64,000 nt of DNA from Cellvibrio sp. pealriver (GCF_001183545.1 NZ_KQ236688.1:525149-589148); one strand, 5' to 3'; numbered from the stretch's first letter, positions 26,357 through 34,837 are shown. The notes: generated by a model not told the origin, from the letters alone. Numbers and translations are program-made.

Positions 26357-28267
26357 ATGAAAAAATTATTAACCGGCGTGTTGCTATCCATTATCGTATT
26401 TGGTTGCACAAGCAAAGAATACGGAATGTCGCCTGATAAAACTGCAGCAGATCCCAATACGTTTACCAATCCTATTTATCCCAATGGCGCTGATCCCTGG
26501 CTTGAATATTTTCAAGGCAATTATTATCTAACCACTACCACCTGGACATCGCAATTAGTAATGCGAAAGTCGCCAACTTTAGCTGGTTTGGCAAGTGCAA
26601 CACCCATTCATATTTGGTCAGAAAGTGAATTGGAGCGCTGCTGTAATTTCTGGGCGTTTGAATTCCATCGGTTAAAAACGGAAAAGGGTTATCGTTGGTA
26701 TGTGATGTACACATCAGGTATCGCAGAAAATTTTGATCGCCAACATCTGAGTGTGATTGAAAGCGAAGGTGATGATCCGCTTGGGCCTTACACATATAAA
26801 GGTTCGCCCATGCCTGATAGCTGGAATATCGATGGCAATTATTTAGAGCACAACGGACAACTTTATTTATTGTGGTCTGAGTGGGTAAAAGACGAACAAT
26901 CTATTTTCATTGCGAAGATGCTAAACCCATGGACAATTACGGGCGATAGAGTGCTGATTTCCAGGCCGGAACACGAATGGGAAAAGTCCGGTATGAAAGT
27001 GAATGAAGGGCCAGAAATTCTCAAGCGCGATGGCCGTACATTTATGGTGTATTCGGCAAGTTTTTGTAATACACCAGATTACAAATTGGGTTTGATTGAG
27101 CTGGTTGGCGATCCATTAAAGCCAGAGTCATGGAAAAAATCGCCCGAACCGGTATTCAGTAAAGCCAATGGTGTTTATGGGCCAGGGCACAATGGTTTCT
27201 TTAAATCGCCCGACGGTACTGAAGACTGGCTGATTTACCACGGCAATGCGAGCGAAAAAGAAGGTTGTAGTTCAACCCGCTCACTGCGCGCACAAAAATT
27301 TATGTGGAATGCGGATGGTACGCCACATTTTGGTGAGCCAGTTGCCGCAGGAAAACCAGTCGTTTCCCCGGCTGGTGAAAATGGCCCATTGGTAACACAG
27401 GTTCAGGGCACGCAGGTGCAGTTGGTTAGCAAAGTGAATCATCAATGTGTGGCAGTTGATGCAGATGGAAAAGTGGCACCAGCCGATTGTAATAATGAAT
27501 CGTCCAACAGCTGGGCGCTGGATTACACCACTAATGGCCATTATCGCCTGGTCAACAAAGATGGAAAATTTTTGGGGCAGGAGAGTGCACATTGCTCTGC
27601 AGGTAACGCTGCCAACAAAGCGGCGGATTTAACTATTGCGCCATGGCATAACCAATTGTGCCAGCAATGGAAGTTGGTGCCGCATGATCAAGGTTGGCTT
27701 GGGTTGGTGAATGCCCAAACCCAACAGCCATTGCAATTTTCCGACTGCACTGAGCCTGCGCCTGTGAGTGAGAAGAAATCTGTCGAAGATGTGCCGCAAT
27801 TTATTGAGCAAAAACCGGCATGCGCTTTATGGCGTATACAGCCATTACAAGAAGTTGCCATCACCAGTGTGCAAAGTGGTAAAGCAATCAGTTTCACTGG
27901 CGAGACAAAAGCAGGCGCTAATATTGAGCAGGATGAATGGAAAAATCGTGCAAGCCAGCGTTGGGTATTTGTGCATACTGAAAATGGTTTTTATCACATA
28001 CGCTCTACCGCTAGCGATAATGTGTGTTTAAGCGTGGCTCATAAATCGATTGTACCGGGTGCGAATATAGAACTGGCTGCTTGTGGCGATAATCATACCC
28101 AATGGCAAGTGGACTTTTTAATGGATGGCACAGTTAAGTTGGCAAATCGTAAGAGTAATCTGGTTATCGATTTAGCGCATTGTGGTGTTGCGAATCACAC
28201 CAATTTTGCACAAGGGCAATGGTTGAATTCCAACTGCCAGCGTTTTCAGATTAAACCCGTCCAATAG
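26357..28267 (+). CDS. GH43 lipoprotein with C-terminal ricin-type lectin domains
   Basis: 636 residues. Lipobox VFGC (C17). The GH43 propeller (about 35-345) has D46 in NGADPW, D159 in NIDGNY and E217 in KVNEGPE, plus GPGHNGF as in the lipoprotein at 19755. Two ricin-type trefoil stretches follow (about 360-500 and 510-636; W/QW repeats such as QQWKLV, QRWVFV and TQWQVD). By family it is an exo-acting alpha-L-arabinofuranosidase or related exo-enzyme. Cysteines are frequent in the lectin part, consistent with an oxidising compartment. The ATG at 26357 follows GAGAGAG; the longer frame starts inside the upstream palindromic element and lacks a signal peptide. Confidence 0.87.
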   Translation: MKKLLTGVLLSIIVFGCTSKEYGMSPDKTAADPNTFTNPIYPNGADPWLEYFQGNYYLTTTTWTSQLVMRKSPTLAGLASATPIHIWSESELERCCNFWAFEFHRLKTEKGYRWYVMYTSGIAENFDRQHLSVIESEGDDPLGPYTYKGSPMPDSWNIDGNYLEHNGQLYLLWSEWVKDEQSIFIAKMLNPWTITGDRVLISRPEHEWEKSGMKVNEGPEILKRDGRTFMVYSASFCNTPDYKLGLIELVGDPLKPESWKKSPEPVFSKANGVYGPGHNGFFKSPDGTEDWLIYHGNASEKEGCSSTRSLRAQKFMWNADGTPHFGEPVAAGKPVVSPAGENGPLVTQVQGTQVQLVSKVNHQCVAVDADGKVAPADCNNESSNSWALDYTTNGHYRLVNKDGKFLGQESAHCSAGNAANKAADLTIAPWHNQLCQQWKLVPHDQGWLGLVNAQTQQPLQFSDCTEPAPVSEKKSVEDVPQFIEQKPACALWRIQPLQEVAITSVQSGKAISFTGETKAGANIEQDEWKNRASQRWVFVHTENGFYHIRSTASDNVCLSVAHKSIVPGANIELAACGDNHTQWQVDFLMDGTVKLANRKSNLVIDLAHCGVANHTNFAQGQWLNSNCQRFQIKPVQ

Positions 28268-28347
28268 CTATGCTTAGCTGCCGGTTTTGACTGGCAGCTA
28301 AGAATATTGTTTATTTTCTGTAGTAGATAAAATTTGTTCTGAATAAA

Positions 28348-28380
28348 AAACGGCAGCCAAGTGGCTGCCGTTTTGTTTTT
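28348..28380. terminator. Bidirectional terminator, end of the glycosidase block
   Basis: AAAACGGCAGCC / GGCTGCCGTTTT with a 4-nt loop, between the convergent GH43 and GntR-regulator genes. Confidence 0.9.
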
Positions 28381-28398
28381 GCTGGTGACAGGAAAAGC

Positions 28399-29109
28399 TT
28401 ATTTTTCCGCAGCGATTGCCTCTTCAATAAAATTCAATGCTTCATCGATCAGGGCCAGCATTGCTTGGCGTGCCCGCTCGGGATTGCGGTTTTTGATTGC
28501 ATTAAATACTTTGGAGTGGTCTTCAACTACGCCTTCATGGTTCCCTTTAATCGGGTTGGTATGGCTGATGCTCACTCGCAGCGCGGTGGAAATGAAATCG
28601 CGCAAACGGATATAAAAACGGTTGTTGCTGGCATAGAGAATACTGACGTGGAAAGCGATGTCTGCTTCCAGATCTTCTTTGCTATTGCCTTCGGCTTTGC
28701 GCATACCTTCAAGTGCGCTTTCAATGGCAGCGAGTTTTGCATCATCGGCATAGCGAGCAGCGAGAGCCGCAGCTTCAGGTTCGATCGCAATGCGCACTTG
28801 CAAGAACTCTTTCAATACATGCAGAGAGGGTTTGCTTTCCAGTACCCAGCGCAACAAATCAGGATCAAAAATATTCCACTGGTCTTCAGGCTGGATGCGG
28901 ATGCCCTGACGAGGTTTACTGGTGATTAATCCTTTGGCGGATAACATCTTTACTGCTTCACGCACAGCGCTGCGGCTAACGCCGAACTTGTCGCACAGTT
29001 CTGCTTCTGTTGGCAGGCTGTCATCAATAAATTCACCACAGATAATTGTGCGTCCCAGCTCTTGTACCATGCGCTGTGAAAGATTGAAGTTGCGATCGAG
29101 GATTGCCAT
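28399..29109 (-). CDS. FadR-subfamily GntR transcriptional regulator
   Basis: 236 residues. The N-terminal winged helix-turn-helix (about 10-75, LPTEAELCDKFGVSRSAVREAVKMLSAKGLI) is followed by an all-helical FCD ligand domain (about 95-225) with metal-ligand candidates in DIAFHVSI, ISHTN and EDHSKVF. FCD regulators usually sense sugar acids or related carboxylates and repress catabolic genes. It is the only clear DNA-binding regulator next to the glycosidase block and therefore the best candidate to bind the TCTTAYAATAT sites, which is inference. A palindrome 61 bases upstream of its ATG suggests autoregulation. Confidence 0.88.
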   Translation of the reverse strand: MAILDRNFNLSQRMVQELGRTIICGEFIDDSLPTEAELCDKFGVSRSAVREAVKMLSAKGLITSKPRQGIRIQPEDQWNIFDPDLLRWVLESKPSLHVLKEFLQVRIAIEPEAAALAARYADDAKLAAIESALEGMRKAEGNSKEDLEADIAFHVSILYASNNRFYIRLRDFISTALRVSISHTNPIKGNHEGVVEDHSKVFNAIKNRNPERARQAMLALIDEALNFIEEAIAAEK

Positions 29110-29415
29110 TGGTGTGATTGCTCTATTGACCGAAAATATGGCAGCAGATTAACGATTTATTGTTAATAATACAATCTGAGGATTGTACAAAAATCACTCA
29201 TTGAAAGGTGTGGCAGCCACGTCAGGTTGGTTAAATACTGATCCCGTTTTTCCTTGTTGAGCGCTCTATCGCACCTTATTCTGACGAGCTTTCCCACTGC
29301 TAATTCTTATGGCAGGTGCCCTTGAAAGTGCTACCATGCGCCCCTATTTTCAGCGTTCTTAATCGTTTCTATTGTGTTCAACCTTGGTCCGACAAAATAA
29401 ATAGAGGTATAGCCT
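29110..29415. other. Divergent intergenic region, regulator / SapC-family gene
   Basis: 306 bases. The only structured element I see is the palindrome at 29170-29187 in an AT-rich block. No coding frame or terminator is evident. Confidence 0.4.
29170..29187. promoter_or_regulatory. Palindrome upstream of the GntR regulator
   Basis: TACAATC-TGAG-GATTGTA, 7-bp arms. It is a plausible autoregulatory operator; its arms share ACAAT with some of the locus motifs but not TCTTA. Confidence 0.45.
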
Positions 29416-30165
29416 GTGGCAAAACAACTCATGATTTATGACAACATTCAACCTTTGTCATCAGATACCCATCGTAACTGGTCGGTACAAGTTGAAGATT
29501 ACTCATTCGTTTCCCATTTGATCTCCGCACCGGTATTAGCGACAGAGATTCCATTCGCATCTGGCGAGTTTCCAATCGTATTCTCTGCAACTTCAAATGA
29601 AGGTGAATACATTCCTTTGGCCATTATGGGGCTGAAGGATGGCGAGAATTTGATGCTGAATGAAAAATCCCAATTCGTTACCCGTTATATTCCTGCATTT
29701 ATCCGCCGTTATCCTTTTGTGTTGGGTGGTGATAAAGCAAATGACACTATGGCGCTTTGCATCGATGCTGATAGCAAGGCCATTGTGCAAGATGGCAGCA
29801 AAGGTCGTCGCTTGTTTGAAGAGAGTGGTGAGCAATCGTCACACCTCAAAGAGGTTGTTGAATTTCTGAAGGACTACCAATACCGCGCTGAAATGACCAA
29901 AGTCTTTTGCAAGCGTCTACATGAGCTGGATTTGCTTGAGCCAATGCAAGCCAACATTACGTTCAAAGGTCGCGAAGATGCAAATATGAACCTGACTGGC
30001 TTTTTTGTAGTCAAGCGTGAAAAACTGAAAGCGCTCAGCGATGCAGATGCGTTGGATCTGTTCAAGAAGGACGGCTTGGAATTGATTTACAGCCACATAC
30101 AATCTCTGTCAAATTTGAATCATTTGATCAGCAAAAAATCAGAAAAATTGGGCATCACTCAATAG
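29416..30165 (+). CDS. SapC-family protein
   Basis: 249 residues starting at GTG with AGAGGT 10 bases upstream. It fits the SapC family (PF07277): WSVQVEDYSFVSHLISAPVL, EFPIVFSA, YIPLAIMGLKDGENLML, FIRRYPFVL and a conserved DG.GRRLFE-type segment. The biochemical role is not known. Family members often sit next to TonB receptors and carbohydrate genes in gamma- and alphaproteobacteria, and this one likewise borders the locus and is divergent from its regulator. It has no signal peptide, so it is cytoplasmic. A strong terminator follows. Confidence 0.8.
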   Translation: MAKQLMIYDNIQPLSSDTHRNWSVQVEDYSFVSHLISAPVLATEIPFASGEFPIVFSATSNEGEYIPLAIMGLKDGENLMLNEKSQFVTRYIPAFIRRYPFVLGGDKANDTMALCIDADSKAIVQDGSKGRRLFEESGEQSSHLKEVVEFLKDYQYRAEMTKVFCKRLHELDLLEPMQANITFKGREDANMNLTGFFVVKREKLKALSDADALDLFKKDGLELIYSHIQSLSNLNHLISKKSEKLGITQ

Positions 30166-30198
30166 TATGTTCTGAATAGTTACGGTTGTTGGTTGCAG

Positions 30199-30235
30199 AA
30201 AACCGGAGTCAGAAATGACTCCGGTTTTTTCTTTT
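30199..30235 (+). terminator. Terminator of the SapC-family gene
   Basis: AAAACCGGAGTCA / TGACTCCGGTTTT with a GAAA tetraloop and following T-rich tail. Confidence 0.93.
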
Positions 30236-30291
30236 CAGGACAATGAAAATAGTGGGTTGATCCAACAATTTTAAATTCAGCGATGTATTTG

Positions 30292-30609
30292 CTAGCGGGT
30301 GCTACGTTGGCGAGCAGCGAGCTGCTTGACTTTACGTTCAGCACTTGAGAAAGCATCACGTACGGCCACGTGTATGGATTCATCGTTTTGGGTAATCGCA
30401 ACGGGGTGTCCCACAATATCCAATTCAATAGAAGCCCGGTATTGTTTGCCTTTGTGTTTGTGGTGATGCGGGGTGTCCAGAACAACGCGGCTATGGACTA
30501 TCTGGTCGGTGTAGCGGCTGAGCTTTTCAAGCTTTTTGGTAATGATGTCGTTCAGTGCAGCAGAAGAATCCAAATCACGATATACAACGTCGACAGCAGG
30601 TTTCATCAT
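30292..30609 (-). CDS. hpf: Ribosome hibernation promoting factor family protein
   Basis: 105 residues, the short form of the HPF/YfiA family. It binds the 30S decoding region and helps inactivate ribosomes in slow growth. Visible features are the N-terminal DVVYRDLDSSAALNDIITKKLEKLSRY helix, a central beta sheet (RASIELDIVGHPVAI) and HVAVRDAFSSAERKVKQLAARQR near the C-terminus. AAGGAG lies 5 bases before the first of two adjacent ATG codons. It stands alone; the usual rpoN neighbour is absent, so it may be a second HPF-type copy in this genome. Confidence 0.8.
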   Translation of the reverse strand: MMKPAVDVVYRDLDSSAALNDIITKKLEKLSRYTDQIVHSRVVLDTPHHHKHKGKQYRASIELDIVGHPVAITQNDESIHVAVRDAFSSAERKVKQLAARQRSTR

Positions 30610-30919
30610 AAAGCTCCTTAACGTTTATGTTAGCGGGCCGGGATGTCTTGCCGGGCTTTGCAAAACTCCTAGCCCTATTAACTATATTGATTATCCCTTG
30701 GTAAATATCAAGTTTTTGATGGAAGTTATTAATAATATTTTGATCTCTGGATATATCTTTATGGCATTAGTGGGCATAACGATGTGAATCCCGGAAATAA
30801 TGTTTCATTCTTGATCGGTTTTTGTAAGCAAACAGTAAATATGCACAAGAAAGAACCATTTAGCATGTGCATGATTTTTCGGATTATTGACGGCGGATGA
30901 CGACTGTTGGGGCGTGAAC
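30610..30919. other. Intergenic region upstream of the TIGR01777 gene
   Basis: 310 bases, AT-rich on average. I see no coding frame with a ribosome site, no terminator and no clear repeat; it presumably holds the divergent promoters. Confidence 0.35.
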
Positions 30920-31831
30920 ATGAATGTGGCGGAAAATGTATTAATAACAGGCGGCTCGGGATTTATAGGCCGTCATCTCAGTTCATTTTTGTCGGAGAGT
31001 GGCTACTGTGTTTGGGTGTTGACGCGCAATCCTGAAAAGGCCAGGAAGGTATTAGGCAAAACAGTGCATATTATTGGTTCGCTGGATGAGGCGCTGGATG
31101 TCCGTTTTTCAGCGGTTATCAATCTCGCTGGAGAGTCACTTGCTTCCAGGCGTTGGAGCGAGTCGTCCAAAAAGGCTTTCCGGGAAAGTCGAATTGCCTT
31201 TACCGAGCGTCTTTACCAGTTTTTTGAGCGTACCGGGCGATTTCCTGATGTGTTGCTAAATGCGAGTGCAGTTGGTTTTTACGGCAATCGTTACGATCAA
31301 TTGATTGATGAAACTGCAAGTAAAGGTGGTGATTTCGCAGCGCAATTGTGTGCTGATTGGGAACTGGCTGCCAGACAATTTGAGCGGCACAATGTAAGGG
31401 TGTGTTACGTGCGTCTGGGTGTGGTATTGGAGAGCGATGGCGGTGCGCTTAAGCAAATGTTGCCCGCATTCCGTTTAGGGCTTGGTGGGCGTTTGGGGGA
31501 TGGTCAGCATTACATGCCCTGGATTCATCGGCTGGATGTATTGCGCTTATTTCTTTTTTTGCTCCGCAACGACCGCGCTTTCGGTGCAATCAATGCAGTA
31601 GCACCAGAGGCAGTAAATAATATTCATTTCACCAAAGCACTGGCTGACTGTCTGCGCCGCCCAGCGTTGTTGCCTATGCCAGGATTTGTGCTGCGCTTAT
31701 TGTTGGGTGAAATGGCGGATGCTTTGTTGTTATCGAGCCAGCGAGCTATGCCAGCTGCCGCGCTGTCATTGGGTTTTGAGTTTGATTTTCCGCAGCTTCA
31801 TCAAGCATTTTCTGCGATTTTTAAAAAATAA
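30920..31831 (+). CDS. yfcH: TIGR01777-family NAD-dependent epimerase/dehydratase-like protein
   Basis: 303 residues. Rossmann fold with the nucleotide motif LITGGSGFIGRHL at the N-terminus, INLAGESLASRRWS, the family segment LLNASAVGFYGNR and a C-terminal DUF1731-like tail (ALSLGFEFDFPQLHQAF). The substrate of the family is unknown; E. coli YfcH is the reference. ATG 30920 begins the motif-bearing domain and is preceded by GGGGCG; an upstream TTG would add 11 unlikely residues. Confidence 0.85.
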   Translation: MNVAENVLITGGSGFIGRHLSSFLSESGYCVWVLTRNPEKARKVLGKTVHIIGSLDEALDVRFSAVINLAGESLASRRWSESSKKAFRESRIAFTERLYQFFERTGRFPDVLLNASAVGFYGNRYDQLIDETASKGGDFAAQLCADWELAARQFERHNVRVCYVRLGVVLESDGGALKQMLPAFRLGLGGRLGDGQHYMPWIHRLDVLRLFLFLLRNDRAFGAINAVAPEAVNNIHFTKALADCLRRPALLPMPGFVLRLLLGEMADALLLSSQRAMPAAALSLGFEFDFPQLHQAFSAIFKK

Positions 31832-31843
31832 TGCTGATGTCCT

Positions 31844-31871
31844 CTTGCAATATTATTTGGTGACCCTACTT
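31844..31871 (+). promoter_or_regulatory. Possible sigma32 promoter of the small heat-shock gene
   Basis: CTTGCAA, 13 bp, CCCTACTT resembles the heat-shock consensus CTTGAAA / CCCCATNT. It would give a leader of about 110 nt. The leader ends in TTGCTCACTTTGAGGA, where TTGCT could mask the ribosome site, as in ROSE-type thermometers; this is only suggestive. Confidence 0.4.
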
Positions 31872-31988
31872 AGTTATTGTGATTGCTCGAATGAGGATCG
31901 CAACTCTTTTCAGAAACTTAACTTAGTTAATGGCTTGATCGAATAGATAAGTCGCTCACTTTATATTGCTCACTTTGAGGATATTGAT

Positions 31989-32471
31989 ATGCGTAATTTT
32001 GATTTCACACCCCTTTATCGTTCTGCAATCGGTTTTGATCGCATGGCAAATTTGTTAGATAGCTTGTCGCGTGCAGAGCAAAATCAACCCAGCTATCCCC
32101 CTTACAATATTGAATTGACTGGCGAGGATAAATACCGAATCACTATGGCCGTAGCAGGTTTTGATCAATCGGAATTAACGATTGAAGTTAATCAAAATCA
32201 TTTGACTGTTTCTGCTAATAAAACTGCAGATGAGCAACAGCGCACTTACTTGCATCAGGGAATTGCTGCGCGTAGTTTCGAGCGGCGCTTCCAGCTGGCC
32301 GACCATGTTCAGGTGAAATCAGCCAATTATGAAAATGGTTTGTTGCATATTGATCTGCAGCGAGTTATCCCTGAGTCTATGAAGCCGCGCACTATTCCAA
32401 TTGGAGTGCAAACAACCGAGAAATTGACCGTTGTGCCTTCAAGTGTGCCTTCAAATGTTGATGCAGCGTAA
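31989..32471 (+). CDS. ibpA: Hsp20 small heat-shock protein (IbpA type)
   Basis: 160 residues. Alpha-crystallin domain about 35-130, with the class A opening RNFDFTPLYRSAIGFDRMANLLD, PPYNIELTGEDKYRITMAVAGF, the substrate-site IEVNQNHLTVSA, and ENGLLHIDLQRVIPE. It holds unfolded proteins for refolding by DnaK/ClpB. The C-terminal IPI anchor (RTIPIG) is present. GAGGAT lies 6 bases before the ATG. The right end of IS copy 2 begins 29 bases after its stop, so the gene is not disrupted. Confidence 0.92.
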   Translation: MRNFDFTPLYRSAIGFDRMANLLDSLSRAEQNQPSYPPYNIELTGEDKYRITMAVAGFDQSELTIEVNQNHLTVSANKTADEQQRTYLHQGIAARSFERRFQLADHVQVKSANYENGLLHIDLQRVIPESMKPRTIPIGVQTTEKLTVVPSSVPSNVDAA

Positions 32472-32530
32472 TATTAATGCCTTATTGATATGTAGGTAGA
32501 TGTCCAGTCCTGAAATAAGTTGACACTGAT

Positions 32531-33391
32531 TTATCCAAACGCCCGATGCACCTCATCGGGCGTTTTGTATTCTAGGGATAGATGCGGACGACGTTCGTTG
32601 TAGATCCGAATCGACTCGGCCACCATCACTTTTGCTTCTGCAAGATCCCTGGGTTTCCTTATCAAAAACTCACTTTTCAAAATACCATTCACACGCTCTG
32701 CCAGCGCATTTTGATAGCAGTCGTAACCATCCGTCATCGAACAATGAACACCGTATTGATAATGCAATTTCTGGTATTGCGCTGAACAATACTGAATACC
32801 CCGATCTGAATGGTGGATGAGCTCATCACCACTGCGTCGCTGCTGTAGTGCTTGTTTATACGCACCGATTACTGACTCAGCCTTCAGATTGTCATGGACG
32901 CAATGCCCCACAATCTTGCGCGAATAGGCATCGGTCACCAAACTCAAATAGGCCTCGCCCTGATGCACGGGTAAATAGGTAATGTCAGCCACCCAAACAT
33001 GTTCTGGTCGTTGCGGAATCACTTGATGTTCACCAGGCTTCAGAAGATTGGGATGTTTGCGAAAGCGATGATGGCTGTGCGTTGTTTTGTGATAAGCCCG
33101 CTTGGTGGGAACCAGCAGGCGATGTTCGCGCAGCAAAGCAAACAGTCGATCTCGCCCCACAACCAATGCGGATTGTTGTAACAAGCGCTGTAGTTTGCGC
33201 GTTCCGATGCAGGGTTGTAATGCACGTTCACGCTGCACCGCATCAAGGAGTATCTGCGTGTGCACTTCTCGTTGTCGCACCCGCTTACATTGTTGATACC
33301 AGGCTTGCCGACTGATGCCGAGTAGCTGGCAACCACGGACAACGGATAAACCCGCTAACGTTTTCGTTTGGATGATGTTCCGTGCGGCTTT
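32531..33391 (-). CDS. IS3-family OrfB (DDE integrase domain), copy 2
   Basis: Identical in sequence to OrfB of copy 1, with all DDE residues (Asp in WVADITYL, Asp in HHSDRGIQ, Glu in LAERVNG). Translation is expected through a -1 frameshift from orfA at the A AAA AAG site (33388-33394). An in-frame GTG at 33280 is the first internal start candidate. Confidence 0.92.
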   Translation of the reverse strand, partial: KAARNIIQTKTLAGLSVVRGCQLLGISRQAWYQQCKRVRQREVHTQILLDAVQRERALQPCIGTRKLQRLLQQSALVVGRDRLFALLREHRLLVPTKRAYHKTTHSHHRFRKHPNLLKPGEHQVIPQRPEHVWVADITYLPVHQGEAYLSLVTDAYSRKIVGHCVHDNLKAESVIGAYKQALQQRRSGDELIHHSDRGIQYCSAQYQKLHYQYGVHCSMTDGYDCYQNALAERVNGILKSEFLIRKPRDLAEAKVMVAESIRIYNERRPHLSLEYKTPDEVHRAFG

Positions 33392-33738
33392 TTTACCACG
33401 CTGACTCCATAGTCGCGCTTGAGTACATCAACCACCGCTTCGAAAAAATCCGCTTTTTGTTGGGTTAGAGCGAGCTGCTGTTCCAGTTCTTTGATGCGCT
33501 GTTCTGGCGTTTGAGGGCGAGGATTATCGGACATGAGGAGGCCTTTTGCTGGTAAACCTAATGACCAATCCAGTTGACCATGCTTGCGCAGCCAACACAA
33601 GACTGTAGATCTGCCTTGTATACCGTAGCGAGACTGGGCTTGTTTATAAGTCATCTCTCCTTTTTCGATTTGATCGACAAGAGCCAATTTAAAGGCGAGA
33701 GAGTAATCACGCTGGGTGCGTTTAATAACGGGATTCAT
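33355..33738 (-). CDS. IS3-family OrfA, copy 2
   Basis: 127 residues, identical to the copy at 4690-5073: helix-turn-helix followed by a leucine-zipper-like segment and basic tail. Intact, so this copy should also be mobile. Confidence 0.93.
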   Translation of the reverse strand: MNPVIKRTQRDYSLAFKLALVDQIEKGEMTYKQAQSRYGIQGRSTVLCWLRKHGQLDWSLGLPAKGLLMSDNPRPQTPEQRIKELEQQLALTQQKADFFEAVVDVLKRDYGVSVVKKPHGTSSKRKR

Positions 33739-33800
33739 AACACTTTCCTCAGTAGAGAGTAGAAAAGTGTCAACTTTATTCAGGACGAGTCAAGATGATT

Positions 33801-33834
33801 AAAAAAGCCCTGGTATTTATGCCGGGGCTTTTTT
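33801..33834 (-). terminator. Terminator of the GlxA-like regulator gene
   Basis: On the minus strand: an A run overlapping the stop codon, GCCCCGG / CCAGGGC stem with one G-U pair, 8-nt loop, then TTTTTT. The IS left end is 15 nt beyond the stem. Confidence 0.85.
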
Positions 33835-34837
33835 ATGTCCGGAATAATTTTGCCCTGACAGTTTCCCGGTAAGCATTGGGTGTAATCGCTAGTTTTCTTT
33901 TGAATAAAGTTGAGAAGTAAGCGGTATCTTGGTATCCGATTTTATCGGCAATTTCATTGATTGAGAGGTTGCTGGTTTTTAATAAATCCTTTGCGATGTT
34001 GATACGAATTTCCTGTAAATAATCCAGCGGCGTTTTTCCTAAGGCATTTTTAAATCGCCGGTTGAATGTTCGTACGCTCATGCCGAAGCGTTCGGCAATG
34101 GGTGGAAACACAATGTCACGAAAATAATTATCCTGCAGCCAGATTTGTATTTGCGTAATCTCCTCGTCAGGATGGGCATTTTCTACCGCTTCAAAAAAGC
34201 CGCTGCTTTCATATGCTTTTCGGATTTCATGCGAGAAGTGCCGTTCAACATGGCTGGCAATTGTTTTCCCAAAAAAACGCTGGATGAAATGGACAGTTAA
34301 ATCTGCAAGTGAATTGACACTGGCTGCGCAGTAAAGGTTGCCTGCCTGGGTAATAAAATATTGCCGTTTTAATTGCACCTGCGGGTAGTCTTTTTGGAAT
34401 TGATCAAAGTAATGCCAGTGTGTGGTTGCTGCTTTGTTGTCCAGCAATCCTGCTTCTGCCAGAAAGCAACAGCCTGTCCCCACCGCGCTGATAATTGCGC
34501 CGTTTTGATACTGTTCTCTAAGCCATCGCAGGGTTTCGCTATGTTGCTGAACAACAGGGCGAGGGTTGCGCCAGAGCCCTGGTATGTAAATCAGGTCACT
34601 GGCGGGGCGCTCGGCAATAGATTGATCCGGTTGCCAGCGAATACCTGTGCGGGTGCTAATCGGGTCATTAGTCAATGCAATGGTCTTGATATCCAAATGT
34701 CGTCGTTGGTCAATTGGTAGCATTGTATAAACAGCGCTTTCAGCTGCGAGCAGCATTTCCATGGGAAGCGTGCTACTGGTGGCGAGCATCCTCTCACATA
34801 ATAAAAAATGAATGCGGATTTCGGGATTGGTATTCAT
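33833..34837 (-). CDS. GlxA-type AraC-family transcriptional regulator
   Basis: 334 residues. The N-terminal DJ-1/PfpI-like domain (about 5-185: IRIHFLLCERMLA, GAIISAVGTGCCFLAEAGLL with the nucleophile-elbow region) is fused to a C-terminal pair of AraC helix-turn-helices (about 225-325: FGMSVRTFNRRFKNALGKTPLDYLQEIRI and INEIADKIGYQDTAYFSTLFKRKLAITPNAYR). Family members sense small metabolites or stress, and the ligand here is unknown. ATG 34837 fits the domain start; the frame runs 34 codons further up without a ribosome site. It is divergent from fabY. Confidence 0.85.
   Translation of the reverse strand: MNTNPEIRIHFLLCERMLATSSTLPMEMLLAAESAVYTMLPIDQRRHLDIKTIALTNDPISTRTGIRWQPDQSIAERPASDLIYIPGLWRNPRPVVQQHSETLRWLREQYQNGAIISAVGTGCCFLAEAGLLDNKAATTHWHYFDQFQKDYPQVQLKRQYFITQAGNLYCAASVNSLADLTVHFIQRFFGKTIASHVERHFSHEIRKAYESSGFFEAVENAHPDEEITQIQIWLQDNYFRDIVFPPIAERFGMSVRTFNRRFKNALGKTPLDYLQEIRINIAKDLLKTSNLSINEIADKIGYQDTAYFSTLFKRKLAITPNAYRETVRAKLFRT

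Larger units (their letters stand above)
32501..33792 (-). mobile_element. IS3-family insertion sequence, copy 2 (1292 bp, inverted)
   Basis: Same length, ends and translated frames as copy 1. A 3-bp direct repeat AGA (32498-32500, 33793-33795) flanks it. The left inverted repeat is at 33792 and lies 15 nt from the GC stem of the glxA-like terminator, the same geometry as copy 1. Different target duplications at the two copies show independent insertions. Confidence 0.95.

Noticed and set aside
28465..28929. Plus-strand 154-residue frame opposite the GntR regulator
   Set aside because: Fully antisense to a clear GntR/FCD protein; no ribosome site or family match.
4636..33792. Composite transposon made of two IS3 copies and the 26.6 kb between
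   Set aside because: Each copy has its own 3-bp duplication (TGT, AGA) and the outer flanks do not match; two independent insertions explain the data.
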